This document shows, piece after piece, positions 1 through 14,260 of a stretch of 64,000 nt of DNA. The notes under the pieces are model-generated. The model did no database searches and was not told where the DNA came from. It was given only the letters and a program-made list of their open reading frames with translations. Source of the stretch: Parus major (Eukaryota; Chordata; Aves; Passeriformes; Paridae); NCBI RefSeq assembly GCF_001522545.3, contig NC_031768.1:92304230-92368229 (forward strand), read 5' to 3'. How positions within the stretch are numbered: the stretch's first letter is position 1; every line of letters begins with the position of its first letter. Made by a program: the position numbers and the translations under genes.

Positions 1-116
1 CATGTGGATTTGACACTGAGGGACATGGTTTAGAGCTGGGCTTGGCTGTTCTTGGTTAACAGTTGGACTCAGTGATCTTTAGAGTCTTTTCCAGCCTGAA
101 TGATTCTCTGATTCTT
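1..116 (+). mobile_element. CR1 LINE 3' end, cut by window edge
   Basis: The segment reads through the familiar avian CR1 3' region: a 'cactgagggacatggttta' block, then a 'gttggactcagtgatcttt' block, then 'cttttccagcctgaatgattc', ending in two TGATTCT-type octamers at about 101-116. CR1 is a non-LTR retrotransposon that leaves 5'-truncated copies ending in a short octamer repeat rather than poly(A). The copy is in plus orientation and its 5' part lies outside the window. Several mismatches to the consensus I remember indicate an old, inactive copy. The subfamily cannot be fixed by eye. Confidence 0.85.
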
Positions 117-3100
117 TTTTGCTGCATGGAAGTTTTCTACAGGGTGGCATAGCTTTCAGGTCCTGGTAGTCTTGTTTTTAACTGTGTACAGGAAAGTTCC
201 AAGGAGACAAATAGTGGAAACCTTATTATCTTATTCTAGAGAATTTGCTTCATAGTTTAGAGGCACTTTGTTCCCTGAAACTCTTTTCCATAGCCTAATA
301 GATCATTCTGCTATAGAGAAATGCATAGAGAAGTACATAGAAACTTTCTGTTTACTCCAGGTCTTTTCCCTTTGCAGATTAGGCATCATTCTCATTTCCA
401 GACCTGCACTTTGTGTGACAGATGAGTGTCATTCAACAAACTTTCCTTGATAGCAGCTCTTTTTGTCCCTTAGCCAGGAGGATGTATTAGCTTTGACAGT
501 ATGAAGTTTATGTAAGACTATACAGAGCACAATGTGCTTTTTTACTTCCTGTATGTAAACACTAGAACCCCTTCATGCATACTCCATGACAGACTGGAGA
601 CCATGCCATCTAACATTTCAGTGTATATATGCATAAATCAATGTATATAATTAATATATTTATTCAGTGTATAAATATTCTATATTCATATGGTAGCAGC
701 TGAACTATTTTTTAAAAATACTATTTTCTGTAATTGATTTTTTTTAATCCACTGTCCACACAAGTGTTTTCCAGCCTGGACTGTTTCTGTGGTATCTAAT
801 GTGAAGTGCAGTGTAGAAATCAACAAAATGTTGTGACATTTTTACTGTGCAGCTTTGGAGAGGATGCCTACTTTAAGGACTTGTTGGGACATAAAATAAT
901 TTCTCTGTGTTATACCTTTTCTTAAAGAAAATGAAATAAGTAATGAGGACTGGTTATACGTTAGTCTTAATGTTACTTATGGCTGTTTAGCACTACATAA
1001 TTTCAGCAGCAGAATACAGTGCCTGTCCTGTCAAATCAGTCCTTTTGTGTCATTTTACTGGACAAAGCATTTGGCAGAGTAGGAAAATGGTTCAGGTGCA
1101 TGGGTGTCTTCCTGAGATTTAAAACTGGAGCACAGTGGGGTGTCTGCATTTTTCACAATGGACTTTAGAACTCACTTTAGTTCCAGCAGGAGGCTTAAGG
1201 AAATTGCTAAAAAGAGGTCAAAGTGCATTTGGCAGGTTGTGGAAGAAATCCTTTTGCGTGTCAGTTCTCCCAGTTTGGGTGGACTGTCACAGACCCATGT
1301 CGTAATATGTCATCTGTTTTTTGAGCTAGATGAATTCCCAGCAGCTTTCTTTAGCCCATACTCTTTTATAGATCTCAGGGGGGATTTTGACCAAGAAACA
1401 AGAAAGTAGTGCTTCAGCATTTAATGCTAGATTTTCATGTTCCTGGTCTTGACCATGTATATGACCAGATTTCTGAGTGAAAGGAAGGATAAATGAAGAT
1501 GTTGCTAAGTGAAAAGCAGATGAAGGAATTTCTGGTTTAAAAATACAAATTAAAGTACCAGCAGGAGATTTGCAGTCTGTTTAGAGTATTTCTAATTTGT
1601 ACAAGCCTGTGTGGACCTATTTCTTTCTCATTTAATGGCACACCCAGAACTTTCATTGGCTTCAGTGCAATTATTGTTACAGCTCCAAGAGCTTTCCCAA
1701 GAAGTCTGTACCAAAAACCATTTATCTAAGTGGGAATGTTTCCAGTGACACCTGTATGCCCTGGGCTGGCCTGTACATGTAGGCACCTCTGAGCTGAGTA
1801 CTATGGAAAATAGTCTATGGTCTTGTTTAAAAAGGATGTAAAACAAAACAGATGTTCTGATCAATGGTACTTCTTTTTCTTTTCCTTTTTTTTTTTAATG
1901 TAAGAAGTAGTAACAACATGAAAAGCTACCAGTAAGAATTATAAAAAATTCTATGATGGGCACTGCAATTTGCAATATATAATGGCTCAGAAAGATTTTT
2001 TTTTTCTGGAATTTGAGCCTGTCACTGATTTTGAGATGTCTCAGTTCTACTGGGAACTGCATTTGTAAATATTGAAATATTTACCTTACATATGCATTTT
2101 ATGTTACATATATTTGTTATATTTTCAGAGCAGTGACAGAAATATAAATCCTAGCATTAGTATTTTGAATTTTGTTAGGTTTGTCTACCTGAAAAAATTC
2201 TAATGGAACTTTCAAACTCTTGTGGATACTTCTAACTGTTTTTTATTTAAGTGTGTGACTAGTCCTGTAGGACTAAAAATTCAGGGGAATAACTAACCTG
2301 CTGTAAGCTAAGTATATGACTGCATGTTTTCATAATCAGAGGTTCAGAGGTTTAATTTTTTTTTTTTTTAAGAAACTGCACAGGAATTTTATCATCTGCT
2401 TCAAAAAAAACAGGACTCCTTTTGCAATAGGAAACGAGCATTACTAACCTAAAGTATAGAGGGAGAAAACTTAGACTGTTGAAATTGAGAAACAGGCTGA
2501 GATGAGGAAACTGTATTTATCCAGTTTGGAATCTGGCAAGTGCACTTGAAATACTTTTATTTTTCTTTCTTTCTTATTCATAGAGTTGCAGGATTTGAGT
2601 TAGGTCTAAAGTCAAAATAAATATGATGTCTCACTCGAGAAGAACTCTACCTCCTTTATTTAAGAATTTGTATAAAGCATTCAACGAGGTTGAGTAGTAT
2701 TTTATTTGGTTAAATTAGGGTTTGAGGTTTGTAAAGTTTAAACTTACTCCCCTTTTGAGAATGATTTAAGACAGGAATGCTATAATCATCTAGTTATATG
2801 AGGCTAGAGCAGGTGCTGGGGATGGAAAAATGTTTTTTTTTCTCCTTCCATCTGTTCTCTGAAGAACTACTTAATTCTTCTTGGAGGAATCTGTTAAAAG
2901 CTTTTCATAAGGTTTCCCTGTAGGTAGACAATTCACTGCAGAACCCCATAGGCAGTGCCTCTGGATGTACTGGGAGTAACTCATGCACAGGCTCATCCTT
3001 CTTTTCCAGGTGGAATGAGGAAAATGGGAAAGTGCTTAGGGATCCTGTCTGTATCTCTCTTTTGAGTGCAGCAGAGATTGAACAAATGGAAGAGTAGCTT

Positions 3101-4165
3101 CATGATCCATTTCTGCCAGTGGGAATAACATTACTTTCTGTTGTATTTAAAACAATGAATGGAATTGGGTTGCTTTCCCTCCTGTGTGAATGTGTCAGTT
3201 ATTCCAGTTTTGGTTTTTTTTGAATATTCAAACCAATAATAAACAAAAGTGAAACTACCTTGAAAATGTTTAACTTGTTACAGTTTCTGCTTCTGAATCA
3301 AGGCAACTTGAGTTTATCTGGCTAGATGCCCTGTAGCTGGGCAAATAAGTTGTCCTGCAGTCCTTAATTCTTTGTCTTTGTGACAGGGGTTCCTAGATGT
3401 CTGAGCTTTGAAATTTTTTTAAAACTCAGGGTCATTTTCTCTTCTTAGTGCAGATTCTTCACAGTACTTCTGCTAATATTAATGGGATTCAGACATAAAT
3501 CCTTTCTGTCGCTACAGAGGAAGGGATCCCAAATGCTTTAGTCTTCCCATCTGTATACTGAGAATGCCATCAGATGAGAAGGTAAAAAAGAATACCAGTT
3601 TACAGCAGAAAAGTATTAGAGGAATTCCCCCAACACACACCTCCCCTGCAGGAAAACAGAAGCGTGTGTGTACAGGAAAAGTCTGACAAGTTTGGTGTGA
3701 CCTGGGATTTAAACTTCCTCCAAGCTCTGAAATTCAGAAATTCAGCCTTTGGGTCTAACCCATTGCAATTTTCATAGCTGACAGGGTCAAAGTTGCAGCT
3801 AAGGGTAAAAGTCCTTCCTGCTTAATTCTGAAAATTTGAAAGTCCGAATTTTAGAGTTTTCTCTAAGATAAATGAAGAGAAATTGGCCCTTCCAGGGTGA
3901 ATTATTCTCCTCCTTTGATAGTCCTGTAATGATATGACAGATTTCTCTTTACAGGTTCTTGTCTACATGAAGATTTTACAGATAGCTTAAATAAAGGGGT
4001 TGAACACTACCCAACACTGTCACACTTGGCTGTGGTCAGAAAAAGAGTGGGGTTTTTTTTATTTCTAATTTGAGCATTCCTCTTGAGTCTCCCCTGAGAT
4101 GACACTGCTTGACATGGACACAGGTTTTAATGTAGGGTAATCTTCCATATTTCTGGACTGTTTTA

Positions 4166-4184
4166 ATTTGTTTGTTTGTTTGTA
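4166..4184. repeat. (TTTG)n short simple repeat
   Basis: About four and a half tandem TTTG units. It is too short to be an informative marker and has no neighbour suggesting a function. Confidence 0.7.
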
Positions 4185-4453
4185 TTTCCAAATGCCCTGT
4201 TATCTCAGCTAAATTACTGGAAGGAAGGAGAATATTCTGGGAAGGTATGATAAGAGGCTTGCTCTTGTTATATACATTTTCTTCTAGATCATTATTCTTG
4301 ACCTCCATTAGAGAGGTAGGGCTGGGCTAAATGAAGCACCCCATAAATTCCCATGTTATTCAGGAGAATTTATGCATGTACACAAATACATACACATACA
4401 TATGTCAAGCCTTTCAGTCTCCTAAGTGCTGCAGATAATTTCCATTCCTTTTC

Positions 4454-4470
4454 TAATAAATAAATAAATA
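4454..4470. repeat. (AATA)n short simple repeat
   Basis: About four tandem AATA units inside AT-rich non-coding DNA. It is ordinary microsatellite seed sequence. Confidence 0.7.
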
Positions 4471-7400
4471 GAAACAGAGACTTTTCCTATCACATGGGTG
4501 GCAGAAACATATGAATCAAGAACCCAAAGCCTCTTCTTTCATGTTCAGGTCATAGTTCAGTTTCTCTTACCTACACACACACACCCTTCCTGCTTGGAAC
4601 ACTGTGATACACAGCTTCAACTGTCCTGTCCTGCCAGGAGGTGAAAAAGGATAGCTCTCTCATAGAAATGCTGAATGGGTTCCTGTGACCACTCTGTGGG
4701 ACTAGACTGCTCTAAGACCTGTTAATGTGAGAGCAGGGCATGTAATTGCCAATCTTCCTGCACAGGAGCAGAAGTGCTGCTTTCCAGCTTTCCATTTATT
4801 TGCAAGTTCAGCCTGCTCATGCAGCAAGTCCCAAGGATGCAACTCTGCCACCATGCCAGTGAATTGTTCATTAGTCACCTTATATTGTGTGTACATGCTC
4901 AAACACATGTAGATGTAGCACATTCATAGTTGATGTATAAATATATGAAAGTATTTAGTGTACCTAGATGCACCCAAGGAAAGCTTTGCATTTAGCAGCT
5001 TCAAGTCAAATGACCTGGTAGTGAAGGATTGAAGGTAATGTGAATACTCAGAGGAGTCCTCCTTTCTTCTCTGTAAAAGGACCATGCATGTTACATATAT
5101 CCATCTTGCAAATTGGTTCTTTCTAAACACTTTTGAATAACAGGATCAGGACTGTATTTTTCTTACAGAAGTGTGGGTGATCCAAGCAGTTATTTCTGTA
5201 ATAATGAAAGCATGTTTCAGATACAAGAAAATTTTCTGGGGTTTTTTTGTGGCCTTGAGTAGATCACAATGGTCCTTTACCACTGTTTTTCCATTTCAGC
5301 CATTGTGAGTCTTGAATAACTAACATTTGGAAGCATTTTTGCAAATGAAAGCTGGTTATGAAAATGCACGGATAGAAAAGCAAACAGTATGATCCTAGAT
5401 GAGTGTTTTCCAAAGGCATTCTGATGAACTTCCCCTGAAACTCTGTGTATGTGAGCTTCAAAAAGCAGAGACAATGTCTCTAGTATTACATTTAGTTTTA
5501 TTCATTAAAGAAATGTTTGAAATGCATTATTCTGTTTAGTCCAGCAAGGAGCCCCAAGTTAACTGATGTGTTATGGGCTGCTCCATGGCACAAAAGCATA
5601 ACAAGAGAAAATACTCTCTTTTCCTTTCCCAGTTTTTGCATTGTGACCTGACATTTATGCATATTGCATAAAGCAAGTTCTGAGTACTACAGCTTCACTG
5701 ACTTGAGGCTGACAAACATTTTTTTTCCCCCTTTTACTTGCTTTTTGTCATTTTCTGGTAAGCTCAACATACTGCAAGTCTCCAGACAGCACAGAAAGGA
5801 TTGGTTATAGACTTTGCATGAGGCTGCACTAGCTTTTGTTCATGTCCAGCTTTTCAGCTCAAAAATAATGTGTACCTGACTTCAACCAAAATGCTTGTGT
5901 CTGCCTGGTCATATTGTCTACAGAGCCAAATAATCTAAAGTATGCATGGCTTGATAGACTAAGCATCCAACAAAAGCTTCCTTAAAATGAGTCATATCTT
6001 TGATTCAACAGTCACATTAGTAGAAATTAATCAGTCTTCCTGTTACTGGCACTGGGAAATTTAAGAAGAAAAGCAAAAGAACTGCTGCAACAAAACAATG
6101 CCATCCATTGTAAGGCAGTGCCAGCCAGGGATACCAGGCAGCAACCAGCCAGGCCAAATCAGCACTTATTTATTAATTCCAGGAATGTCTCAAATATTTG
6201 AGGGCAGTTTCCAGACAGAGCAGTGATGGCAGAGGGTTCTGGCATTTCAGTTTGTCAAGGCGTCATGGATCTCCTGTTGGGAAGTGTTCACATTAGGGCA
6301 CTCACTTCATTACACTTGCAGTAATTGTCCTTCGCACTGTTCTAGCAGGAGTGGCAAAAAAACTGCATGGACAAATAAAGCAAGCAGCACTACTTTCAGC
6401 ATCCCATCAGGAGGCCAAGTTCGTTTTCTTATTCTTTTTCCATTTTTGAAACTTAATTTTACATCAAGCAAGAGGTCAAAATTCAAGCACAATAGTTCAG
6501 ATGTGCTCACTTTAAAAGTATGTATGATAGTTACTGTGTCTTTGGTCATTTTTAGTCATAAAGGGAATGTATCTTTATATTTTCTTACTCTCTTGCTGTC
6601 CTAGTGCTGCCTTCTCTATATTTGCATTACAGATTTATTACATCTTTTGAAAGTACCTCCAGTCAGTGTACAGGCACCTATTCCTTCAAGTGTTCCTCTC
6701 CCTCTATTACCTCTTCTTAACTGACAATTATTCCCCTAGTCCAGGTCTAGTTCTCATTTCCTTGGTCTCTCTCTAACCATTTTTTTCCCTCCTGTTTTCA
6801 CAATTCAAAGATACTTCTTGCCTTATGGATTGAATGCAGACCTAGCCAAGTGAAAGTCTGTGGCTTGGAGGTAAAACTGTGCTACTTGGGCAAACTGTTT
6901 GAGCCATAGATCTATAAATTTATCAAAGATGATTCCGTGGACAAGTGTTTCCTTCTGACCTCTGGCTTTGCATCCACACTTTTGCATGAGCACTATTCTA
7001 GATTTCTTTGTACAAAAAAGATACGTACACATCAGTCAGTCCCAATCTTGGCAGCATAAATTCACACAGAAAAAAAATAATTTGATCTTAAGAGCTGTAA
7101 AATGCAAGGAGAAAAATACCTTTGAAAAACTTTTTAAATCTATTTTATAGATTATTATTCTGCACTCGTAATATGAGCATGATGCAGACGTTCATTAAGC
7201 AATGCAGCTAATATCTGAAATGAATTTTTGGACTTGTTTGGCTTTTGTTTTTCCTCATCCAGCAATAGAATCCAGTACCAAACTTATATCTTGCATTTCT
7301 GTCACCATGCATTTTCCAGTTCTGTTTCTGCTCCATCCTCTTTAGTCACTTCTCTCAGCTTTTTTCCGTAATTTGTCACTATAGGTCTAGCGTGTTTCCA

Positions 7401-8279
7401 GGAGACACAGCTCTCAATTGCTTTGAGGCAGGCTTTTTGCTTTTATATAAGTGATATTTTTTTTGTTGTCCACTTCTTGTGCATTCAGCCTGGTGTTAGG
7501 CCAAACCCATTGTTCTTCAGAACTGAATGAGTGGTGCTCACTGTGGCCCACTTGGCTGCTGAGAAATGGCCTCTTAATTTTTCTCCACCAAAGGCTGATG
7601 GAATCTGGGGAGTTCCTGGGCATGCACCCTGCTCCAAGCATTGGTTGAGGATGACTGTTTCCCACTTCACACTAGCCTGGTCTTGTTTGCTATACCTCTC
7701 CATTCCAACCATGAAGTTCAAAGTAAGGTTAAGATGACAGCTTCCCCAGCAGCAGCATGCAGTGCCAAGCCAGATACCTGAGAGAAGCAGGGCTTCCTTC
7801 AAGCTCACAAACTGAATGGTGATCACAGCAATGAAGGTTTGCTGGGGTCAGTCCACAGAGGGAAGGGGAATGAATGCAGAGTGGCTGTAGAGCCAGCCAA
7901 ACATGGTGGTTACAGTCTGACATGGAAAATTGTCCCAGGAAAAACTCTTAAAAACAAGGAGCAGCTATAGCTTAGGGACGGGTGGGGTAAACAATGGACA
8001 TTCTTCATCAGTGGACTGTAGCCTCAGTAAAATGTAGGGATTCTTTCTGAATGGATATGTAGGTCTTGGCCTGAGCAGGCTGTCTTCTTCCCTGTTTTTT
8101 AATGTATTCACCAAATGTGTGAGAAATTAAAACTGCACAATGAGCAGCATTTCCTCCCTGCAAACTTGCAGAGCAACAGCTATGAGAGGAAATGTGTTCC
8201 TGGGGATATGCATCTTTTATACTCTTTTCTGACTAGCACTGTATCATTACATCCTCAGTGAATAAAGGTATGTGTCTTT

Positions 8280-8282
<3 letters not shown>

Positions 8283-8315
<33 letters not shown>
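8283..8315. repeat. (AT)n microsatellite
   Basis: An uninterrupted AT dinucleotide run of about 16 units, followed after a short gap by another short ATATAT block near 8325-8332. Perfect runs of this length are usually length-polymorphic, and the run can form a cruciform. The short minus-strand reading frame over it (repeated Ile-Tyr) is a translation artefact of the repeat. Confidence 0.95.
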
Positions 8316-8316
<1 letters not shown>

Positions 8317-10124
8317 TCATGCACATATATATCATTCCAGTAAATAGCTGTGGAAAGGAGGGAAAATAGCTATAAAAACAAGCATTCTGAACAACAAACA
8401 AGCTTAGTGTACAAGTAAAGGAAACTTTGAAGAAACAGGCCTTCATGAAGGAATAACACTGTTGGAACCATATGTTTTCCATGTACCAGGAGACTGTTTT
8501 AATAGCTTACAAATGTATTAAGCCACAGAAAGTCTAAAATTAGTGAGTGTTTTAAAGGGCTAAAGATTGACACAAGTCATTCCAGTTAGTGAAGGACTTC
8601 TTTTCATCCACATCCAGTGAATAAACTTATATGACTGAGCAGATGTTTGTGGGGGACTGGTTTTCTGTGGCCGCTAATTAGAGTTGTACAAAACTTTGCT
8701 GCTAACTTGTAGTATTCATTTGTTTCAGGCATTGTGTCTTGTGGGAACTATGGTGGCCTAGACCACAAGTAACTCAAGTTCTGTCCCTGCTCTGCTGCTG
8801 CTATGGTCTAGAACAAGGTGTTTCTCCACACTGTTGTGGTTTTGCCCTCATAAAATAGGCAGATGCTTTGTAACCTACTTTGAGAACTGCTGTCTTTTGT
8901 CTCACAGTTTGTTTGAGTTTAGTAGCCTAAAGTGAAACTCAGGTGAGTCTTCAGGGCCTCCAGGATTGAAGTTGTACAAACCCTTGTATACAGCATGTTT
9001 TCGCTTTAACAGCTCCAGGGTTACTCCGAGCCGGGCTCCCCATCGTTAACAGGGCTTGTGAACCTCAGGAAATCCTTCATCGTCTGATCTGAATTATGAA
9101 TTGGCAAGGAAATCAACATCTTCTGAGCAGCAGAGGTTTTATGAGGCTGTGCAACAGTGTCTCCACAAAAGCTTAGTTCTGTTTCAGCAGTGCTCAAACA
9201 CCAGCTCTGCTCTCTTGCACACCCTGTGCATTCTGTTCTTCATCCTTAGATGAACTTCATCCCAGATGGCTTCATCCTTGATTGGCTCTGTACTGTGTAT
9301 GACCACAAGTGAGGCATGTGTACTGATGTCACCACGTTCTGTGATATCACACACCTCTGCTGAGCTGGAGGCTGGTTTGGGTTCCTGCCTCCATGGTACC
9401 ATGCTCTCAAATGAAACAGAGGTTTCCTCTTTCAGTCCAGCTGGGCATCTTCCTCATCACGACAGCTCTTGTCACTGTGGTTTGAGACACTTAGAAAACT
9501 AAGTCACAGAGCCACCTGACAGTGTCAGTCACTGAACAGTGTTCAAGCATGCTTTCCTGTTAGTTCTGTAGTGGCTCTCTGTGCTCACTTGACAGGTTTT
9601 CATCCCAATGGCTCTTCTACAGGATTTCATGTCTGTAAGGAACTCATCTCTATTCTATAAACACATTGGTAGGAGTAAGCTTAAAAAAAGAAGATGTACC
9701 TAGAAGAAAGAGGGAAAGGGGGCTTGGTCCTCAACAGGTCTGGTACTTTATCAGAATTCTGGACAGGATTTCCATCTTTTTCCTCCCCAGGGTGATAATG
9801 CAGTAATGCAAAAAAACCCTGAAAACAGAAAAATCTTACTAAGTTTTCTGCATTACAGGAAATCCTATTCAGATCCCTTATTTAAATAACGGACAAAATG
9901 TACATAAGAAAAGGAGCTATATTAGCTCCTTTCCTGAAGTATTCCTTTCATGCTCTGTCAAAAATGGTCACATGCTAAACATTGAACAAAAAAATTTGAA
10001 ATGTTAAAGGAATAAAACTCTTCAGGGAATAAATTATTTTTACAACTGGCCAATATAAAATAATACAGTACAAGTCTCTTAAAGTAGTAATTGATAAAGG
10101 AATAAAACTGCTAAAAGAGTATAT

Positions 10125-10300
10125 TTTTCATTCGCTGGAGCTAACTGTATAATAGCACTCAGCTGTATTTAATCTCTGGGGGCCTACGGAACAGGCACAA
10201 AAATGAACGTAACCTAAAATCGATGAGTGATCTTTCATGAGATCTGTGGTACCTGCTGCCTGCTGGCAACAGCCATGTTACTGCAGCAAGCCTACTCACT
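10125..10300. other. Candidate conserved non-coding element
   Basis: AT-rich but not low-complexity. Several CpGs (ATTCGC, CTACGG, AACGTA, ATCGATGAG) sit among TAAT and ATTTAAT cores. CpGs surviving in AT-rich bird intergenic DNA are a weak hint of constraint. This is a guess from sequence texture only; no alignment was made. Confidence 0.2.
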
Positions 10301-10410
10301 CAGCCCCACAGTACTTTGCCTTTCAGAGCCTTTTTTTATCTGTGTGTTAAGTAGGTAATTCCCAAGACATCCCTATGTAGTGAAAAAGAATGACTCTTCC
10401 AACCTGACAC

Positions 10411-10463
10411 TCAGGGAAACTGAGATACAGAGAGGATAAAGCCTTTGCCTGGGGTCAGACTGG
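10411..10463. mobile_element. Probable ancient L2/MIR-type retroposon scrap
   Basis: The phrase 'agggaaactgagatacagag' followed by 'aggataaagcctttgcctgg' and 'ggtcaga' closely tracks the core I remember from old amniote L2/MIR-type elements (gggaaactgaggcacagagaggttaag then tgcc..ggtca). It is short and diverged, so assignment to family or orientation is uncertain. Confidence 0.4.
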
Positions 10464-13400
10464 TTTGTTCTGCCATGTAATATGGCTGTAATGGGCCTCA
10501 GTCCTTCCACAGGATGCTGATTGAAAACACACTAGGATAAAATTTTGAAATTTTGGTTTCACTGCATACTGCAGAGCAGGATTTCAGCTGTGCTGGACCC
10601 AGGTCCTTCAGCTTCCTACAGTGCACACTTGAATCCCAGTATAGAAATCAAGTACCAGTTTTATATTAGTGTCTGGTTGATTAAAGAATTCTTACATTAT
10701 ATCGATATTATATTTGCATTATATTATATGTGAGTGGGCTTCAAAGGCTGACCACACATGGGCAAAAAGAGAGCATCCCAAGAGGGAGAAAATTCCCCCC
10801 CCCAATGTGGCCATCATGTGATTCTTGTTTGCCTTTGAAACAGGTCTGTCCCATGAATTTCTTAGATTTTCTTTGAGGAAAAGAAGATAAATTTTTCATT
10901 AGGTAAATACATGCAGAGATTCTTGGCTGAGGAAAATGGAGAGAGAGCAGAAACTTGGAAGAATGCATACAAATGGCATTTCATTTATCCTTCTGCTGTC
11001 TTGGTGGGTCTAAGAGAGGCCAAGTGATTTCTAGCTTGTACAGGCTTCACCCAAGTGACGCTCTCTCCCCAGAGTCTCTTCCTCTTTTTCCATCCAGTGC
11101 TCAGACTGTCTGTCCCAGCAGAACTGCTTCATTCTTCTTGAGATCGGTCACACTGAAGCAACTGAATAGAATTAGAGTTTTTAACTGTCTGTCAACTAGT
11201 TTGGGTTTGCTGGTGCTTCTCCCCCATCACCCATGAGCTCATTTTCCATTAATTTAATCAGAAGACCAAGGGCTTTTATCTAAATAGTCTTAAATTTGGG
11301 ATGTATTTTAAAACTGAGTCCTTCTTTATGTTAAAGTTATGAAACTACTTTCTTCTCATAGCACTTCCTTATAAAGCTATTGACCCAACTGTATGAGATT
11401 TTAATGACATTTGAAATTTAGAAATGTTCTTATATTTTTATAGGATTTCTGGGTTTTGGTTCCCTAAAAAAGGAAATAACTGACTTTCTTATTTTCTTAC
11501 AATGTTTACTTTGTTTAGTTCTAGTGGAGAATATGCCAGAAACTTTGATGAGTGGGTAAAAATAGTAGAAGATAAATGTGCCTTCTTAAAGTTCTACCCC
11601 ATGTGCCCTTGTTTCATATTGCCTAGTCTGTTTATTGTAAACAGACTGTATCAATTCAGAATTCGTAGCATGCTTTTATCTATAAAACAGAGATAGTTTC
11701 CCTTCATAATCCACAGAACAGTAAGAAATTTCTCTCACTAATTATTTTAGGATAGAAATTGTTATTCTTTGAGACCTGATGGGTGAAATTAAAAAAAAAA
11801 AATTCTAAAAAAGGCAACTAGAAGAAAGAAAGTCACTCTTTCAGTCTTTTTCTTAATGGTGGTTTTAAGCATATAGCAAGAAGTGAGGAGAGTGAAAACA
11901 AGAATAAATTGTAGTATTCCTAACTTACCAAATAATGCATTTTGTTTCTGCCTCGCTTCAAAATGGCCCAAAAGAATGTTGTTTAAACTTGGCTTATTTT
12001 GGAGATACCCTTGAGAGTGTGCTAATAAACGAAGTGCCAAACAAGTTAGTTAGTTCTGTAGTTTCAAAGTGGTACATAGATAACATATGTAGACAGAATA
12101 TCACTTGTGCCTGAACCTCACTATTTTTCTGTTGAGCTCTGTCTCCATTCTCATGGAAACCAACCACTGATTGACAGTAATGCTGTGAACTTCCACTTAT
12201 TAGCTAATGCTGACTTTTCTTGAAAATAGGAGCTGAGTGTAGCATTATGGAATATTCATGGAACAAAATTCCAGAGAGAGAGGTCTCGGGGTCAGGAGGA
12301 GGGAGGGAATGAGAGACAGATGCCAGATTGCCTGTAGAGAGTCCAAGCATGTGTTTTTGTTTGTAGCAATGATGCACATGCCTTTTGCGGGTGCAATTAT
12401 TGCTTTTGCCTTTGAAAGTTTTACCATAAATCTGTTTCTCAATCTCCCTTCATTTTTTGACCCAAATTAACCTCTCCTCTATACAGTTCTGTTACTTAAC
12501 CGCAGTTTAGCTTGGGAATATCCATGTACCACCATGCTCTAGGTGTTCTTCCCTGAATTTTAGAGATCACTCTGAATTCAAATCTGTTTCTGATCAGGTT
12601 TTATTCATTAGTCTTTCTGTCTTTTCATGATCTTCATGCACTGGATTTTATCCTTCACTGAGTCATTGCAATGAACAACACCACATGAGTGAAAAAAATA
12701 ATTTGCCCTTTATTTTTGGTCTCTGCCTACCATGCAGCTTTAAGCAAAGGCATATGATCTGTAAGCAGATGAAAACTGAGACCTAAAGTATTTGAATATC
12801 CATTTAACATATCGTGACACTTTCCTTTTAATCTATCAAATGCTTAAAAATCTGAATTCTCTTGTTCTAGCAATAAGCTTGTCTTACTTGAGTGACACTT
12901 CAGGTCTAATGAAGCTGACTGCAGGTGACTCACAGCTAACTGTGCAACAGATGTGGGGTGAAAGCTTTTAGCAGCCATGCACTTCCAAGTGGGAATTCCC
13001 TGCCTGTAGTATCTGTGACATTGATACTGTGCTATTTTCCCATGTCAGACTCAGGCTTTATTGTGGACCTGACAGGTTCAAAGTCACAGAATCTACTTCT
13101 TGTCGTAAAACGTTTCAGAGAGGAGGCATTTAATAGTGTATTAGCATTTGTTAGTTTTATTTAGGAAGTGGAGAAAAAATTGCATCTCAGTACTCTTGTA
13201 CTCCTGGGGAGCTTTCAACCTTCAGTGAATTTCCTAACCCAGCCCTCATCCCTAGGCTGGGGTGCTGACAAACGTGCTGCAGCTTACCAGGCAAAGAGAT
13301 TGCAGTTCAGTTTAGCTGCCAGTTGTGCCATATCTGGCTGAACAGAATATGTACTCGTTTGAAATGCTGTTAAAGTTACCATAAAAAAGCTAAATATCAG

Positions 13401-13924
13401 AATATAGATTCATAGCATATTTGTGTGCACAGTCAGGAATTTTCCATCAGCTCGTCTTCTGGAGAGAGGAGCTTTTGATAGCTTGGCAGCTTGTTTTTGG
13501 GACACAAAGTGTCCTGCCTGCAAGTCTCCCCAGATGCTTTGGGGAAGTTTCTCCTTTGGTATGTCCTGCAGGACTGATGCTGGGAGAGAAAGAGCCGTGC
13601 AACAGCTCACAAGCGTGAGCCTTGAGGTGCTGGGGAAGTCGAGGAGGGGCAGATGGGTTGGCACAGTTTCAGGGTGTCTGGTGTGCTGCCCACAGTGGTT
13701 TGAAGTGACTGTAGCTGCATCAGTTCTGTCACAGCTGAGTGGTAGACTTCATCCCACGTGAGAGGCACCCAACTAAATAAGGTTGGTCACTTGGGGTAGC
13801 TGTTGAGTGTGGATGCCCCCTGTCCAAAAGGGACCATGAGCTTAGTGGATTCCAGCCAAGAGCTCTCTGAGATTCTATTTATCAAGAAAGCCATGCTTTT
13901 GAGCCAGAGGTGTGTATCTGGGCC

Positions 13925-14260
13925 CTCAGAAGTAATTTAAATGCATATATATGTATTTTTATTTTATTTTATATAGGGCAAAGTTGCCTAAAGCCTGTTT
14001 ATTAGTTAATAACCCCCTCCAGGTTACCGTCTCTAATCTTGTAATGAAATTGAGTTAATAAATCCAAGATATTATTAAATAAAGTAAGTATTTAATATTG
14101 CTTGTCCTCTTTGAATCCAAGTTGCAATACAACAGAATTTCATTTTATAAATAACACCTTTCGTGCTAGCACCACAGGGCATGATTCAAAAGAATCTAAA
14201 TAGAACATGAATGCTGTAATCAAATGCAGACCCCAGGAAGGCAGATTAAAAAGGCATGTT
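13925..14260. other. Candidate conserved non-coding element
   Basis: Dense homeodomain-like cores (TTAATAA, TTATTAAAT, ATTTAATATT) lie in a complex AT-rich stretch that also keeps CpGs (TACCGTCT, TTTCGTGC). There is no open frame of note. An enhancer or other constrained element is possible; the basis is visual texture only. Confidence 0.25.

Larger units (their letters stand above)
117..8282. other. Non-coding AT-rich stretch, no gene seen
   Basis: Open frames here are short (under about 115 codons), lie on both strands and have no recognisable domains or exon-like edges. Visible contents are small simple repeats (TTTG units near 4166-4184, AATA units near 4454-4470), numerous T or A runs, and a weak ancient-retroposon-like phrase near 3534-3565 resembling the 'cccatctgtaaaatg' core. 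The piece at 7145-7215 has scattered CpGs in AT-rich sequence and might be conserved, but nothing stronger can be said. Confidence 0.6.

Noticed and set aside
8255..8482. Minus-strand frame with an Ile-Tyr repeat
   Set aside because: It is a translation of the AT microsatellite.
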